The translations under genes were made by a program, and so were the position numbers. Below, piece after piece: positions 46,846 through 58,720 of a stretch of DNA of 64,000 nt (the stretch's first letter is position 1; every line of letters begins with the position of its first letter). The notes beneath the pieces were generated by a model, which was not told the origin of the DNA, did not search any database, and saw only the letters and a program-made list of their open reading frames with translations. Source of the stretch: Tillus elongatus (Eukaryota; Arthropoda; Insecta; Coleoptera; Cleridae); contig OZ023269.1 of assembly GCA_964006375.1 (NCBI GenBank), positions 132,238,047-132,302,046 on the forward strand, given 5' to 3'.

Positions 46846-47006
46846 CTGAATCAGAGTCTGACGAAGAGTAAAAACTTCCTTTTTCACTATTCCAGTTGTG
46901 TGGCACATCTGGTCTAATCACATATCCATCTTCATCTACTTCGGGTGCTGTAGATTCTGAAGCAGCTCCAGAAGAAGCGGTTCTTGGGGTTTCTTCTTTT
47001 TCCTCC
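46846..47006 (-). CDS. FCHO: FCHO-family protein, acidic Ser-rich exon
   Basis: Acceptor AATTTCAG, donor CAG|GTAATT. It reads (M)EEKEETPRTASSGAASES, TAPEVDEDGYVIRPDVPHNW and NSEKGSFYSSSDSDSG. VDEDGYVIRPDVP...FYSSSDSDS is a signature of FCHO proteins just after the F-BAR extension. It is in phase with both neighbours. The donor lies only nine bases from the end of a mariner. Confidence 0.96.
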
Positions 47007-47409
47007 CTGAAATTTGAAATATATGATGCATGTAAAAGGAATTGCAACGAGTTTAATTTGCACATGATAATTGTAATCAAAAATGTAAATTTTAGGGCTG
47101 TGCAAACAACGTAAATTGTGTAACAAACCAAATACCAACTAAACCTTTCATCTGAAAAATGTTACCCACCATAGTTCAAACTTTGTAAATAGCTAGAGAT
47201 TAAGGATATTTTGTTTCGTAGAATATTCCAATATGTGCTTAAAAGTACGATACCTAGACTTGGAGAATTTCTTATTTCTTTTTATAAAGACTGCTTGTAC
47301 TAATATTTGCAATAAATATTATTAATAACATATTAAGCACTTCCGTAATGCAAAAAGTTACAGAATAAATTTCTGCTTGTGGTACTACAGCATAGAGACT
47401 CGATTTAAC
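47007..47409. other. Intron sequence between exon and Tigger element
   Basis: A+T-rich; nothing recognised. Confidence 0.5.
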
Positions 47410-47411
47410 TA

Positions 47412-49618
47412 CAGTAGACTCTCGATTTTATGGGATGCCCGGTAAAAATACTTTTCTGGTTAAGCCGCAAATCGCCGATTTTCACATATTAAAACAAGAC
47501 AAAATCCTACATGGCATATGTTTGGGAAATAAATAACAAATAAAGAACAAAGACATGTTAATTAATTAAACATATTAAGACACGTATATTACATTTTAAA
47601 TACATGTCTGCCTGTACATACCTATTTAGTGAAGTAAGAGGGTATGCTTGTCTGTTTCCTTGAATCATTTACTACCTTTCCACGAATGGTAGCATGTAAA
47701 TTCCGCAACATCATATTTTCGGAAAGCTTCCCATCTTCCTGTTGTTCTAAATAACTGAGTAACTGTTCACTGTAGTTTAAGGTGTCACTATGCCTTGTCT
47801 TTTGAGGTGAAATCAAGGTGTCATCGTCTATTTTATCAAATTTATTTTCACTGGATGTTGATTCAGTCTGTGTCGCTCTTTCTATAATTTCCTGATCACT
47901 CAACACTTCATGACCTGTTAGATCTTCATCAGCATTTCACCACTCCCGTACTACCGGTTTGTCCGCACTTGAAGTCAATTTTTCTTAGGTTATTCATCAT
48001 TTCTGGAATGAGATCTTCCTGTAGATTGTTTTCAGGCTCTTCACTTTCTACAAGTTAACTTGAGCATCGAACTCTTTACCAATTCACACGCTGTTGCAAT
48101 TTTGTAAATTGCATCCAAAACATTAAGTTCTTTCCAAAATGAAAGTAAATCTGAACCCCTTTCATTGGCAAGCTTCAAAAGATGGTTTATTTAATAGATT
48201 GTCTTCATGTTTTGGATCACTCCTTGGTCCATTGGTTGCAACAGTGCAGTCACATTAGGTAGCAAATATTTTACGAAGATCTGACTATCGTTCGATTTCA
48301 GTATCGCTTAACTGGGATGACTAGGTGTGTTGTCCAAGAGTAAAACAGCTTTTAATGGCAGATTATTGACCGTAAGGTGTGCACCAACTTGTGGAATACA
48401 TTTCTTTTTGAACCAGTCAGTAAAAATCTCTCTATCCAAGCAGATTTATTATTAAAATAATCAATTCTCGACATTGATTTTTGAGAAAGCACAGGGTTTT
48501 TTTGTAGTTCCAATAACGCCAGGCTTCAAAAAATGAGTCCCTGCAGCATAACCACAACACAATACTGTCAAACGCTGCTTCGGAATTTTGTAGCCTGCTG
48601 CATTTTTTTTCGCTTTCAAAAGCTAAAGTTTTAGTGGGTAAAAGCTTCCAATACAATCCAGTTTCGTCTGCATTATAAATTTGCTCTGTACTGAAACCCC
48701 ACTCTTCTATAAATTTCCCAAAGTCTTCTTTGAACTGATCCGCTGCGTTTTGATCACTGCTCAGTTTTTCTCCCTGAACACTTATTTGCTGTATGCCATG
48801 TCGCTGTTTAAATCTAGTTAGCCAACCAGAAGAAGCATTAAAGTCACCACTTAATTTAAGTTCTTCAATAAACTGCAACGCCTTTACCATGCACACTGCT
48901 CCAGATACAGGAATCCCTTGAGCTCTTTGCTGGTTAAACCATAAAACCATGACCATGTCTAATTCATCACACGTCGCAGTTTTCATAGTTTTTCGTTTAG
49001 ACATACCAGACATACTATCGGAGGTAGCGGAAAAAGCCAGGATTTTTGTTTTGTTTTTTACAATGTCACACACAGTTTGATCGCCAACTCCATACTGAAT
49101 CATTAAACTTTTAAACTTTTAAAAAATTTTCAATTTTTTTTATAATGTCCAGCTTTTGCTCGATAGCTAGGACAACACGCTTTCTCTTAAGAGACATTTT
49201 GATGGCAGTCGATGTTACACTTACGCATCGAAATGACTATTAAATGAAAAGAATACCGAAGCTGAAACTTTAAAAGCACCAGTTTCTACTAAAACGTGAC
49301 CAAAACTAAAATTGCATGCATTGAATGCGATGACGGTTCCTGGTCAGAACAAACTCGAGTCTCATTTATTTCTTTCCGGAAATAGCCCGTTATAATTACA
49401 GCTTCTAATAGGATATCTAAAGCTTTGACGAGCCGACAAAATTCCCTGAAAAGATAATATAAACTACCTACTTAAGGCCGTCGATAACTAAGGTACATAC
49501 TTGAATTGTTAAGATGTTCATTGTGTTATTGTGATGAAATATTTAATCGTATGTAAATGAGAATCCCGGTTGATCCGCTTCCCGGTTAATAAGCTCCCGG
49601 TGAATCAAGAGTCTACTG
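47412..49618 (-). mobile_element. Tigger/pogo-like DNA transposon with intact ends
   Basis: TIRs CAGTAGACTCTCGATTTTA (47412-47430) and TGAATCAAGAGTCTACTG (49601-49618), each flanked by TA (47410-47411 and 49619-49620). This is the expected TA duplication and CAGTAGA start of Tigger/pogo elements. It fills almost the whole FCHO intron. The transposase is on the minus strand. Confidence 0.93.
47622..49103 (-). pseudogene. Tigger/jerky-type (CENP-B-like) transposase
   Basis: N-terminal piece (49103-48432): IQYGVGDQTVCDIVKNKTKI (first helix-turn-helix), FNASSGWLTRFKQRHGIQQI (CENP-B DNA-binding HTH), then IYNADETGLYWKLLPTKTLA (first catalytic Asp of the DDE domain). The middle (about 48430-47930) is out of frame: LLDNTPSHP (second Asp, LDN) and [20 protein letters not shown] (third Asp). 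C-terminal piece 47906-47622 has LSDQEIIERATQTE and YFTK. At least two frame breaks and several stops. Confidence 0.9.
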
Positions 49619-49662
49619 TATGTGCTAAACTAATAATGAAAACATTTTGAAAAAATACTTAC

Positions 49663-49765
49663 ATATCAGATTTTTCCTCCTTATTGCTTTGACTATCCAT
49701 ACCATCTTTGGCTTTTTTCTTAGATTTCTTCTGTTTAGCTTTGTCCCTCCTACTACGAAGGAACC
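49663..49765 (-). CDS. FCHO: FCHO-family protein, basic linker exon
   Basis: Acceptor TTTTTTTAG, donor AT|GTAAGT. It reads GFLRSRRDKAKQKKSKKKAK and DGMDSQSNKEEKSDM, the Met completed by the next exon (SDMEEKEE). A Lys/Arg cluster after the F-BAR domain is a family feature thought to contact acidic phospholipids. One base is carried in from an upstream exon I could not place with certainty. Confidence 0.9.
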
Positions 49766-50270
49766 CTAAAAAAATGACAAACGTTGGATATAAATATGTG
49801 TTAAAACAAATATAAACCAACGATAAATAGGTAAGGTGGTGACTGAGGAATAAATGAAGCAAACAAACAGGTGTGAGGTTATGCGTGCTTTTGGTATACC
49901 TGCCAACACAGCCATATATACTGAAACGTGTAAGTTCGTGCAGGACATGAATAAACATAGTTACAGGATCCGTTCAAGCTTTACAAGCAAGACACATTAT
50001 GAACGTTTAACATAAACTGGTAGAAAAGACCCAGTCCACCACCACAGAAGATTCGACAGAGGAAACAACTAAAGAGGTACTTCATGACGAGTAGCCTATT
50101 TGATATTTATAAATGTTACAAACAATTAATTTTAATCTTTGACACTTGTACAGGGTATTCATTTTAGCGATAGCATTTTACTTTGATACAATCTTGACAT
50201 TTTTAAGATACAAACATAAAACAAAGCAGCTATAATAATAATATCATGAAAATAAGTCAGCAGAACATAA
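49766..50270. other. Intron sequence
   Basis: Nothing recognised before LINE B copy 4. Confidence 0.5.
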
Positions 50271-50275
50271 TTTGG

Positions 50276-51600
50276 ATGTAAGGGGGAAAGAGGCAACTTT
50301 TTAATTCTGGACTTGAAGGTTTGGAGGTTCGGAGAAGAAAAAACATGCGCCGGCAAGGAATTCCACAATTTGGAAGTGCCAGGGACAAAAGAGCGGGCAT
50401 AACAAGATGTTCTATGTCTGGTGACCTGGACAGTAAAAGGGTGCATTCGCTCTGTTCCCCTGGTAGATCTGTTGGGGGGTAGCAGGTGGAGGAACTATGG
50501 AAGAAAGCTCCTCTGAGCAGTGCCCGTACAGATGTATATAAAAGAGAGAGAGGTCACCAACGGCACATCGGTGGGTAAGGGATGGCAGCCTTTGGGTCAG
50601 GGTAGGGTCACCGATGAGACGTATAGCTCTCGCCTGAATGGAGTTCAGGATAGCGAGTGTAGAAGCGGCAGCGACACCCCAGATATGGGAGCAGTATTCA
50701 AGGTTTGGCCTTATTTGTGAAGTATATAAGGTATAGAGATTAGCTGGTGAAAAGTATTTGCGAGCCCGGATAGGAAACCTAATTTCTTAGCAGCCGCTTC
50801 TGCAATTGATGTGACATGTTAGTGCCAATTGAGATTTCGATCCACAGAAATGCCAACAAGTGAAAAGGACTCATGACTTTGAATAACTTGGTTGTTCATT
50901 GTTATGGGTCTAGGGCTGGTGTATCTCTTATGAGATAGAAAGCAAGACTGAGATTTGGTGGAGTTGAATTGTACAAGATTTCTACTTCCCCAGTCTAATA
51001 TTTTTTGGAGATCCACAGAGACAGAACCCTCCATGAGTCTGCGATCCTCATCTAATTGGGCTGAAGAGACAGGCTTAGAATATTGTATATTTAAGTGGAA
51101 GGTGCTGTCGTCCGCGTAACTGTGAACTGGTTTGGATGTGCTAGAGAGGTCATTGATGTGGAGAAGAAACAAAGTAGGAGCTAAAGCTGAACCTTGAGGG
51201 ACTCCTGCATTAATTGGATACAGTTTAGAGGAATGGCCATCCACGGCAACAGAAATGCTCCGCTTGGAGTGGAAATTTGCTGTCCAGGTACAGTGGTAGG
51301 CCATAGGCCGGAAGTTTATTTAGCAGCGCTGTGTGCCAGACCTGGTTGAATGCTTTGGATATGTCTAGAGCGACAATCTGGGATTCACCGTGCAGTTCCA
51401 TATACTTGTTTCAAGAATGGGTGACAAAGGAAAGGAGGTCGGCAGTTGATCTGCGCTGACGGAATCCATACTGCCTGTCGTGGATTAGACTGTGTTTTTC
51501 AAGAAATTTTAGTAATTCGGTGTTTATATACTTTTCCATCACTTTAGAGACGACTGAAAGGAGAGAAATAGGCCTGTAGTTGCTAGGAAGCGCTTTGGAT
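50276..51600 (-). pseudogene. LINE B copy 4: reverse transcriptase to C-terminus, missing 3' tail
   Basis: Minus-strand pieces: YRPISLLS-region near 51580, GFRQRRSTADLLSF-equivalent near 51450, SISVAVDGHSSKLYPINAGV, QGSALAPTLFLLHINDLSST, VHSYADDSTFHLNIQYSKPV (the catalytic YADD intact, unlike copy 1), MEGSVSVDLQKILDWGSRNL, and the C-terminal TRHRTSCYARSFVPGTSKLW. It stops at about 50276, before the usual GTGAGCCCTCGTGGTG 3' UTR. Frameshifts present. Confidence 0.88.
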
Positions 51601-51755
51601 CCGCATAAATGTTTCCAATCACTGGCAAGATTGATATTGGTCTATAGTTACTACAAAAACTGACATCACCCTCTTTATATAAGGCAATCACCCTAGCTGT
51701 CTTGGGCTGATCAGGAAGAAATATTTTCTGCTTAAAACAAAGATTAATCATAAAG
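51601..51755 (-). pseudogene. Fragment of a different LINE reverse transcriptase fused to LINE B
   Basis: The minus frame reads FLPDQPKTARVIALYKEGDV, SFCSNYRPISILPVIGNIYA and then runs into LINE B. This is the RT N-terminal block (K-x-A-x-VIxLxKxGD...SNYRPISxLPVxxK) of a CR1/Rex-like family, distinct from LINE B's own version of the same block a few bases away. The SNYRPIS motif therefore occurs twice. Confidence 0.75.
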
Positions 51756-51759
51756 CAAA

Positions 51760-52680
51760 ATGGGACAGCAATGTACCTTAATCAGACTATGCAGCTTTAC
51801 TGGGAATCCATTTGTCTTTGGCGTTATTTTTATAGTTGCTACCCTCTATATAATTTAAACTACAGCCGCTTCAAATAAAAAGTGCTGATAACAAGTTCCA
51901 AGCTTCATATAAGTTGTTAAAATATGTCAAAAGTTATATCACTTTAAATTATCGTCAAGCTAAAATGAGTACACTATGTAGAGATTTTGGAAAATGTTGC
52001 AATGGCTTAAATTAAGAAACTTTAACGTTATTAACCATTAAATACGTAGAGAATTAAAATAAGATTTTTTTTCCATTTACTAATAAGTTTTTAAATACAC
52101 ATGAACATTAAAACTTAAATATCCAACAGGCTACCCAACATATAAACCCCCTATTTACTGACAACATGCTACAGATAAATTTAAAAATTTAGTTATAAAA
52201 GTTGGTGCTAATTTTTTTTTTGTGGAAAATATTGTATTTATTATTAATTATTTATTAAATATTTATTATATTAATTACATTAAAGAATATTTCAAGGCTT
52301 TTGTTTCTTATAACACATGAGACAGCTGACCGAGGGGAAGATAAGGGATCTTCGTGTGAGTTCATGACAAGAAACGGCACTGACTAAATATTTTCACTTC
52401 AGCAGGTCAAAAATGCACGAATGAAGAAAAACCAACTTGGTTTGTTTGATAAAGGAGAAACAATTAACTGCAGTCTCTTGATAATTCGTAATTGTGGTAG
52501 TCGAAGTAAATGAATTCAATGAGAATGTTTTGGAATAGGTGATGAGATACAATAAAGGGTAAAGAGGTGTTGGGAACTATAACCACTACAGTTGGGAGCA
52601 AGTGTAAACTTAAAGGGGGCAAAGTCGCTGTTCATAACAGTGTACTAGTCCCAGCTGTGCTGTATATGAAAGTTGAGTGT
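51760..52680. other. Intron sequence
   Basis: A+T-rich; no element recognised. Confidence 0.5.
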
Positions 52681-52683
52681 TTT

Positions 52684-53925
52684 TTTTTAATTTCAACAAC
52701 ACCACGAGGGCTTACAGCCTAAATACTATCGTACCGTGGGTGTTAACAAGGAGGAAAGAGGCAACTTGTTAATTCTGGACTTGAATGTTTGGAGGTTCGG
52801 AGTGGAAGGAAAAACATGTGCCGACAAGGAATTCCACAACTTGGAAGTTCTCGGGACAAAAGATCGGCATAACAAGATGTTCTATGTCTGGTGACCTGGA
52901 CAGTAAAAGGGTGCATTCACTCTGTTCCCCCAGTAGATCTGTTGGGGGCAGCAGGTGGAGGAACTAGGGAAGAAAGCTCCTCTAAGCAGTGCGCGTGCAC
53001 ATATCTATAAAAAAGAAAGAGGTCACCAACGGCACGTAGGTGGGCAAGGGATGGCAGCCTTTGGGTGAGAGTAGGGTCACCGATGAAACGTATAGCTCTC
53101 TTCTGAATGCAGTCCAGGATAGCGAGTGTAGAAGCGGCAGCGGCACCCCAGATGTGGGAGCAGTATTCGAGGTTTGGTCTTATTTGTGAAGTATATAAGG
53201 TATGGAGATTAGCTGATGAAAAGTATTTGCGAGCCCGGAAGAAGAAACCTAATTTCTTAGCAGCCGCTTCTGCAATTGATGTGACATGTTGGTGCCAATT
53301 GAGATTTCGATCCACAGAAATGCCAACAAGTGAAAAAGACTCATTACTTTAAATAACTTGGTTGTTCATTGTGATGAGTCTAGGGCTGGTGTATCTCCTA
53401 TGAGATAGAAAGCAAGACTGAGATTTGGTGGAGTTGAATTGCACAAGGTTTCTACTTCCCCAGTCTCATATTTTTTGGAGATCCACAGAGACAGAACCCT
53501 CCATGAGTCTGTGATCCTCATCTAATTGGGCTAAAGAGACAGGCTTAGAATATTGTATATTAGAGTGAATGGTGCTGTCGTCCGTGTAACTGTGAACTGG
53601 GTTGGATGTGCTAGAGAAGAGGTCATTGATGTGGAGAAGAAACAAAGTAGGGGCTAAAGCTGCACCTTGAGGGACTCCTGCATTAATTGCACTGTTGGTG
53701 GTTGAACATTTGGAGGTGGGTTGAGAGTAGAATTGCCGGCGAACAACGAGGCAAAAAGTTCAGCCTTGCCCAGGGCGGTAGAAACAATTTCATCCCCTGA
53801 AACAAGAGGTGAGAACGTGCTCTTGCAGAAATTATCGCAATAGATTTAGCAAGAGTCTAGAAGGGTTTGCTGCCGTTGGAGCTTGAGAGGACTTTGTTTC
53901 TGATGTGGTTATAGTGTGCAGGCAA
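52684..53925 (-). pseudogene. LINE B copy 5: 3' complete, with internal RT deletion
   Basis: The 3' end is complete on the minus strand (poly(A) seen as T-run at 52681-52689, then the CACCACGAGGGC 3' UTR). The C-terminal module and RT thumb follow (LDCIQKRAIRFIGDPTLTQR, LNWHQHVTSIAEAAAKKLGF). At about 53692 the sequence jumps from the INAGVPQ codons straight to the linker before RT (PPNVQPPTVP region at 53692-53720), so about 700 bp including the RT fingers are deleted. It ends near 53925 in the linker (FNxHIRNKVLSSSNGSKPF). Confidence 0.87.
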
Positions 53926-53929
53926 AGCA

Positions 53930-54715
53930 TGTGAGAAAATTTAATTCTTCTGGAAAGGACCGCCCAAGAAGGTGTATTGAAAATAAATATGACAGCAGAG
54001 TGCTTAATGGCTTGGTCACATAGAACTAATAGACAATGTTAGAATGACAAGTAGAATGTTAATGACTATCTTTTATATAAAAAACCACAAGACTGCTTTG
54101 CTCAATCGAGTAAATAAAAAAACCATAGCGGAGTCCAAAGCGAGCGGTAAAACACTGTTTTAACAAAATTTTATGATTCGATTAAAAATGATATATTTAT
54201 CAACCAGACACTAGAAATAAAAAACCAAACAAATTTCACAACATTTAACATAAATTTTAAACAATGATATTCCAATGTGTACTTTTAAAAAAAATACTTC
54301 CAGAAAATAGAACTCGGAACACACATATTTCAGAATTCATAAAAAACAAAAAAAGAAAGTGTTTCTAATAACATAATTTTCATTAATTAAAGAATAAACA
54401 TGCTGTGAAATAAAAAACACGAAAATAACTGTAATAGTTATGAAAAATAGACTTTATAGTAATTTTTCAAAAATAAATATAACCCCTTTGTCAATTTCAT
54501 CGATTCTCATACAAAACTTAATCATTATCTCACTTTTATAATATAAAAGATGTAAAATGTAGCAATGACAAGATTATAGGATATTCTTCAAACTTATTAT
54601 TAATTGAGTGGAAAATATGCTTCCACAGGCTGGGTACAGGAATCAAGTGTTTTTGAAACTGTAAATTTTTGCTCTAAAAAATTATTGGTAGAATTACATT
54701 CGTAAGAACACAGCA
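53930..54715. other. Intron sequence
   Basis: A+T-rich; nothing recognised. Confidence 0.5.
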
Positions 54716-54719
54716 TTAA

Positions 54720-55540
54720 AAAAACATATGTATATAAAATTAAATCCGGCATGTGATGCCCCTTATCGTTGACACATTGTTGAAGCCGTTTTCATAAATT
54801 GCCATTAATTCTCTCCAGTAGGTCTCGGTCGACTAGAGATATGTGTTGACAAATCATTTGCTTCAATTTGTCTAATATACGGGGCTTAGTCCTCATATAT
54901 ATGTGATTTTAGGCACCCCCCCCCCCCCCGAGAAAAAATCACATGTGGATAACTCTGGAGATCGAGGAGGCCATCACCAAACTGCGAAACAGAGCAGTTG
55001 GGAAACAGGCCTCGCAGAACAGTGATCAACACTCTGGCTCTGTGTACTGTGGATTTCACGATTCTTGGTTCAGGTAGTATGTTTTATGCCTGTTATTTAT
55101 ATGGTTTGGTTACTGTTGATGTATGATTTATGCCTGTTGTATGAATCAATCTACGCATTGCAGTTAACTACTGTGTCTGTCAGGCATTGCACTTTAACCA
55201 CTGAGTCTTCATCACTCATTAATAAAGTCATGTTTTCAATTTCCAAATAAAGCGCAAAGATTTGCTATGCAACATTTAATTGTTCGTGATAGTTCCTTTA
55301 ATTTCATTCTTGACTTATATTGGTGGAATTGTAGTTCTCCACACAAAATTCGTGTTACACTTCGATTGATGATTTGAAGTTCTGTTGAATATCAGCAAGC
55401 AGACCGGCCTGGGGCTTGCAAAATTGCGTTCCTGACGCTTCCAACTTTCTCCGGAGTTTTCACAGAAGAATTCGACGTAGACAGGTTTGTTTCATTATTG
55501 AGCCATGTGTTCGAAGAATGTTAACCCAACATAGTATCCT
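54720..55540 (-). pseudogene. Decayed DUF4817-type Tc1/mariner transposase split by a SINE-like repeat
   Basis: Minus-strand fragments: RKLEASGTQFCKPQAGLLAD in one frame, with RKVGSVRNAILQAPGRSAC in the next (N-terminal HTH region near 55400-55470), and ISQE/YKSRMKLKELSRT near 55310. After the SINE-like insert come WWPPRSPELST-CDFF near 54940-54985 (third catalytic region) and KPRILDKLKQMICQHISLVD (C-terminal block). A run of 13-14 C's at 54916-54929 lies in the third region. Many stops. Confidence 0.65.
55080..55212 (-). repeat. tRNA-like dispersed repeat, second copy
   Basis: The reverse complement of the repeat at 36490-36595 (shared words GTTAACTACT, CTGTCAGGCATTG, TTTAACCACTGAGTC). Inserted within the decayed transposase above. 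Confidence 0.5.
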
Positions 55541-55619
55541 ACCAGGAGCGGGGAAAAGTCATTTTGATGGAGATTTAATATTTGGCAAACCCGCGCTGAA
55601 CTGCAGTCACTGACTTGTT

Positions 55620-56795
55620 ATTTCGAACTAAATTGTTATATGCAAATACGTGATGTTCAAACGTGCACGCCTATATATTGGTAAATTAAAGTGAAATGCT
55701 AGTTGCTACATGAGCTTCCCCTAACCCTCGTGTTCTAGCAATTCCAAAAACACATGATTCCTGTCCCCTACTCTATATATGTATGAATGAGTGAGTTATG
55801 TCTACTATAATCAGGTCAGTTCAGGTTAGGTCTAGTCAAGCAGGTTAGGTGAGGTCAGTTCTAGTCAGGTCAGTAATGGATACCTCTGCTCAAAACAGGT
55901 GATTTTTTAAAATACTTTTCAATATTAGACGAAATTTATTTTGAAATGGCATTTGTTTTTGGATTTAAAAAAAGACCTAAATTATTTCTGCACCCTAAAA
56001 TTTGAGTAAAAAACCACATACAAACATAAGGGAAGGAACACCCAATAACTAACATCAAGATATCCAAAATCGCAAGGGAATAACATTCATGTAACAAAAG
56101 ACAATTATCCAATACAACTTACGGCATCTTTGTTGTTTATTTTTTTTGTGTCATATTTATTGATTGTTTGCTATAACGCTGCAAAATGTCTAAAAATATA
56201 TTGAAAAAATATGAGAAACACACTAATAAAACACATATTAAAAATTGGAAATACCAACCTCCAATTTTACCAAAACACACCAGACAGAAATCAAGTACAG
56301 AAAGTACTTACCCACAAACCAAAGAATAAGGTAGAAAACAAAATAGATGAATAAAATAAAAATGTAGGAACAAAGACATCAAAAAACTAGCAACTAAATT
56401 ATAAAACAAATTACAAAACCAAAAGTGTGGATTTTAACTAATCAATCTACGAAAGCTAATAAAAGTGTCTGATCTACTGATATATTACTGTGTCCCAAAC
56501 TAGAATTATATGTTTTTAAGTTGCAACTCAAAACTATAAATTTCACAAAACACAAAATTGTAACCTGTCGCTAAATTTTTGTTTGTAATAGAAAAACAAA
56601 TTTATTTTCCAATTGCAATCAAATAGTAATTACAGTTTCGGTAAAAAATAACTGAAGATACTACACTCTGTACTAGTTTTACAAAGTGTTTTTTTTTCTT
56701 TTCACTTCACCAAAAGCCAAACCAAAATTCACTTTATTTGATTACAGCTTCAATAAATTTACATTCTATTTTGCATTATGGGTAGAAATAATTAC
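55620..56795. other. Intron sequence with GGTCAG/GGTTAG-rich patch
   Basis: Near 55810-55885 a 75-bp patch is rich in AGGTCAG, AGGTTAGGT and AGTC words (AGGTCAGTTCAGGTTAGGTC). This is a cryptic simple repeat rather than true telomeric repeats. The rest is plain A+T-rich DNA. Confidence 0.4.
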
Positions 56796-56799
56796 TTAT

Positions 56800-58204
56800 T
56801 TTAAATTGTAAGCTAAAATAAAATTTATAGTTAGCTCCAATTTTAAATTGTTAGCTAAAATTAGCTTTAACTTTCAGTTGTAAGCTGAGCTATTTATCTG
56901 CCAATATTATATTTATGGCTAAAAGTAGATTTAATAATAACTTTTTGGTTAAAATATTTTTCATAATATAATTTTTGATTTTGAGTTACATGTTAAAAAT
57001 AAATCTGTGGCTTGAGGTCTAGAGTTAAATTAAGGCTTGATTTTTAGTCAACTTAAAATAAATTTTAAGCTGTAAGTTATAAAGGCCTGGAAATTATTTC
57101 CATTCGGAAATTGTAAGCTACAAAAATTTGAATATCAAATGCTAAAAATCAAATTTAGTTTTGATTTTGAGTTGCATGTTAGAAATGAATTTTAACCTTA
57201 GGTTCCGGATTAAAATAACTTATTTTAAATTTAAACTGTGAGGAATAAATCTCTGCACCATTTCGAAGTTGTAAGCTAAAATAAATGTCAAGATTAGTTA
57301 TCTAACGGTAAATAAATTTTAATTTAGATCTTGGCTTATTAGCTCTAAGCCAAATCTAGTTTTTATAATGAGTTAACAATTAAAAAAAAAATGTTTGGCT
57401 TCAGGTTCTAGGTTAAAATAACTCCTAATTTTAAAACAACTCACAACTGATTTTAATTTTGAGTTGTAAGTGATAAAATTCTGAAAATCACTTATCTTTG
57501 TAAGTTGTAAGCCAAAATAAATGCCAATATGAGTTATTTAATTGTAAATGTAATTTAGTTTTAAGACGAATCTAGTTTTTATCTTGAGTCGCACCCTAAA
57601 AATATATTTGACTTCAGGTTCTGCATTGAAATAACCTCCAATTTTAAAACGATATGAAATTAACTTTAATTTTGAGGTAGAAGTGGTAGAAACCTGAAAA
57701 TTATTTTTATTTGTAAGTTGTAAGCTAAAATAAATTCTAGGATCAATTATTTAACTGTAAATAATATTTAGTTTCCATTTTAGTTTTAAGACAAATCTAA
57801 ATTTATGAGTTCATTTTAAAATCAAATTTTGGCTCCAGCTTCTAGGCTAAAATAACTCCCAACTTTAAAACAACTCATAATGAATTTTAATTTGTAGCTT
57901 TAAATAATAAAAGCCTGAAAATTACTTCTGTTTGCAAATTGTACGCTAAACTAAATGCCAGTACAAGTTATTTAATTATAAAGAAAATTTAGTTTTAAGA
58001 CAAATTTAGTTTTTATCTCGAGCCGCATCTTAAAAATAATTTTGGCTTCAGGTTTTGCGTTAAAACAACCAATAATTGTAAAACAACTAAAAATTAATTT
58101 TAATTTTGAGGTATGAGTGATAACGGCTTAAAAATGTCTTCTATTTGTAAGTTGTAAGCTAAAATAAATGCCAAAATCAGTTATTTGATTGTAAACAATA
58201 TAAC

Positions 58205-58243
<39 letters not shown>

Positions 58244-58720
58244 AAACAGATTTTGGGTTAAAATAGCCCTTAATTTTAAAACAATTCAAAATTAATTGTG
58301 TAAATGATGAAAGTCTGAAAATGACTTCTATTTGTAAGTTGTAAGCTGAAATAAATGCTAAATCAGTTATCTATTTAACTGTAAGTAAAATTTACTTTAA
58401 ATTTTTACTAATTGTTTTCAAACCAAATCCAGTTTTGATTTCGAGTTTCATCTCAAAAATAAATTTTGACGTGTTCCGTGAAAATAGCCCATAATTCTAA
58501 AATAACTCAAAATTAACTTTAAAAAATATGAGTAATAAATGATAAAAGTATGCATATGACTTATTTTACAGTTGTAAGCTAAAATATTAGTTATTTCACT
58601 GCAAATTAAATTTAGTGTTGACTTTAAATTGTTAATTGAAACAATTTTTTAATTTGCTTTTACAATGTGATTAAATTTGAGTGTAAGCTAAAAATAACCT
58701 CAATTTCAACAAGAAAAAGT
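56800..58720. repeat. Diverged A+T-rich tandem repeat, roughly 215-bp unit
   Basis: The phrase GTTGTAAGCTAAAATAAATG and close variants recur at about 56808, 56878, 57113, 57271, 57507, 57720, 57941, 58154, 58341 and 58574, most spaced 187-236 bp. Each is followed by related blocks in the same order: AGTTATTTAATTGTAAA, AATTTAGTTTTAAGACAAAT, a TTTTGGCTTCAGGTTCT block, AAAATAACTCCCAATTTTAA, and a GATAAAAGCCTGAAAATTA block. Units are strongly diverged with many indels, as in an old satellite-like array. No protein. Confidence 0.75.
58204..58241. repeat. (TTA)n trinucleotide repeat
   Basis: About 12 TTA units inside the diverged tandem array, possibly replacing part of one unit. Confidence 0.95.

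Noticed and set aside
48432..49103. Domesticated jerky/CENP-B-like host gene
   Set aside because: Frameshifts and stops follow the first catalytic block and intact Tigger TIRs with TA flank it, so it is an ordinary dead transposon.
55800..55890. Telomere-like GGTTAG/GGTCAG patch
   Set aside because: Irregular words (AGGTCAG, AGGTTAGGT, AGTC) without a constant unit; cryptic simplicity.
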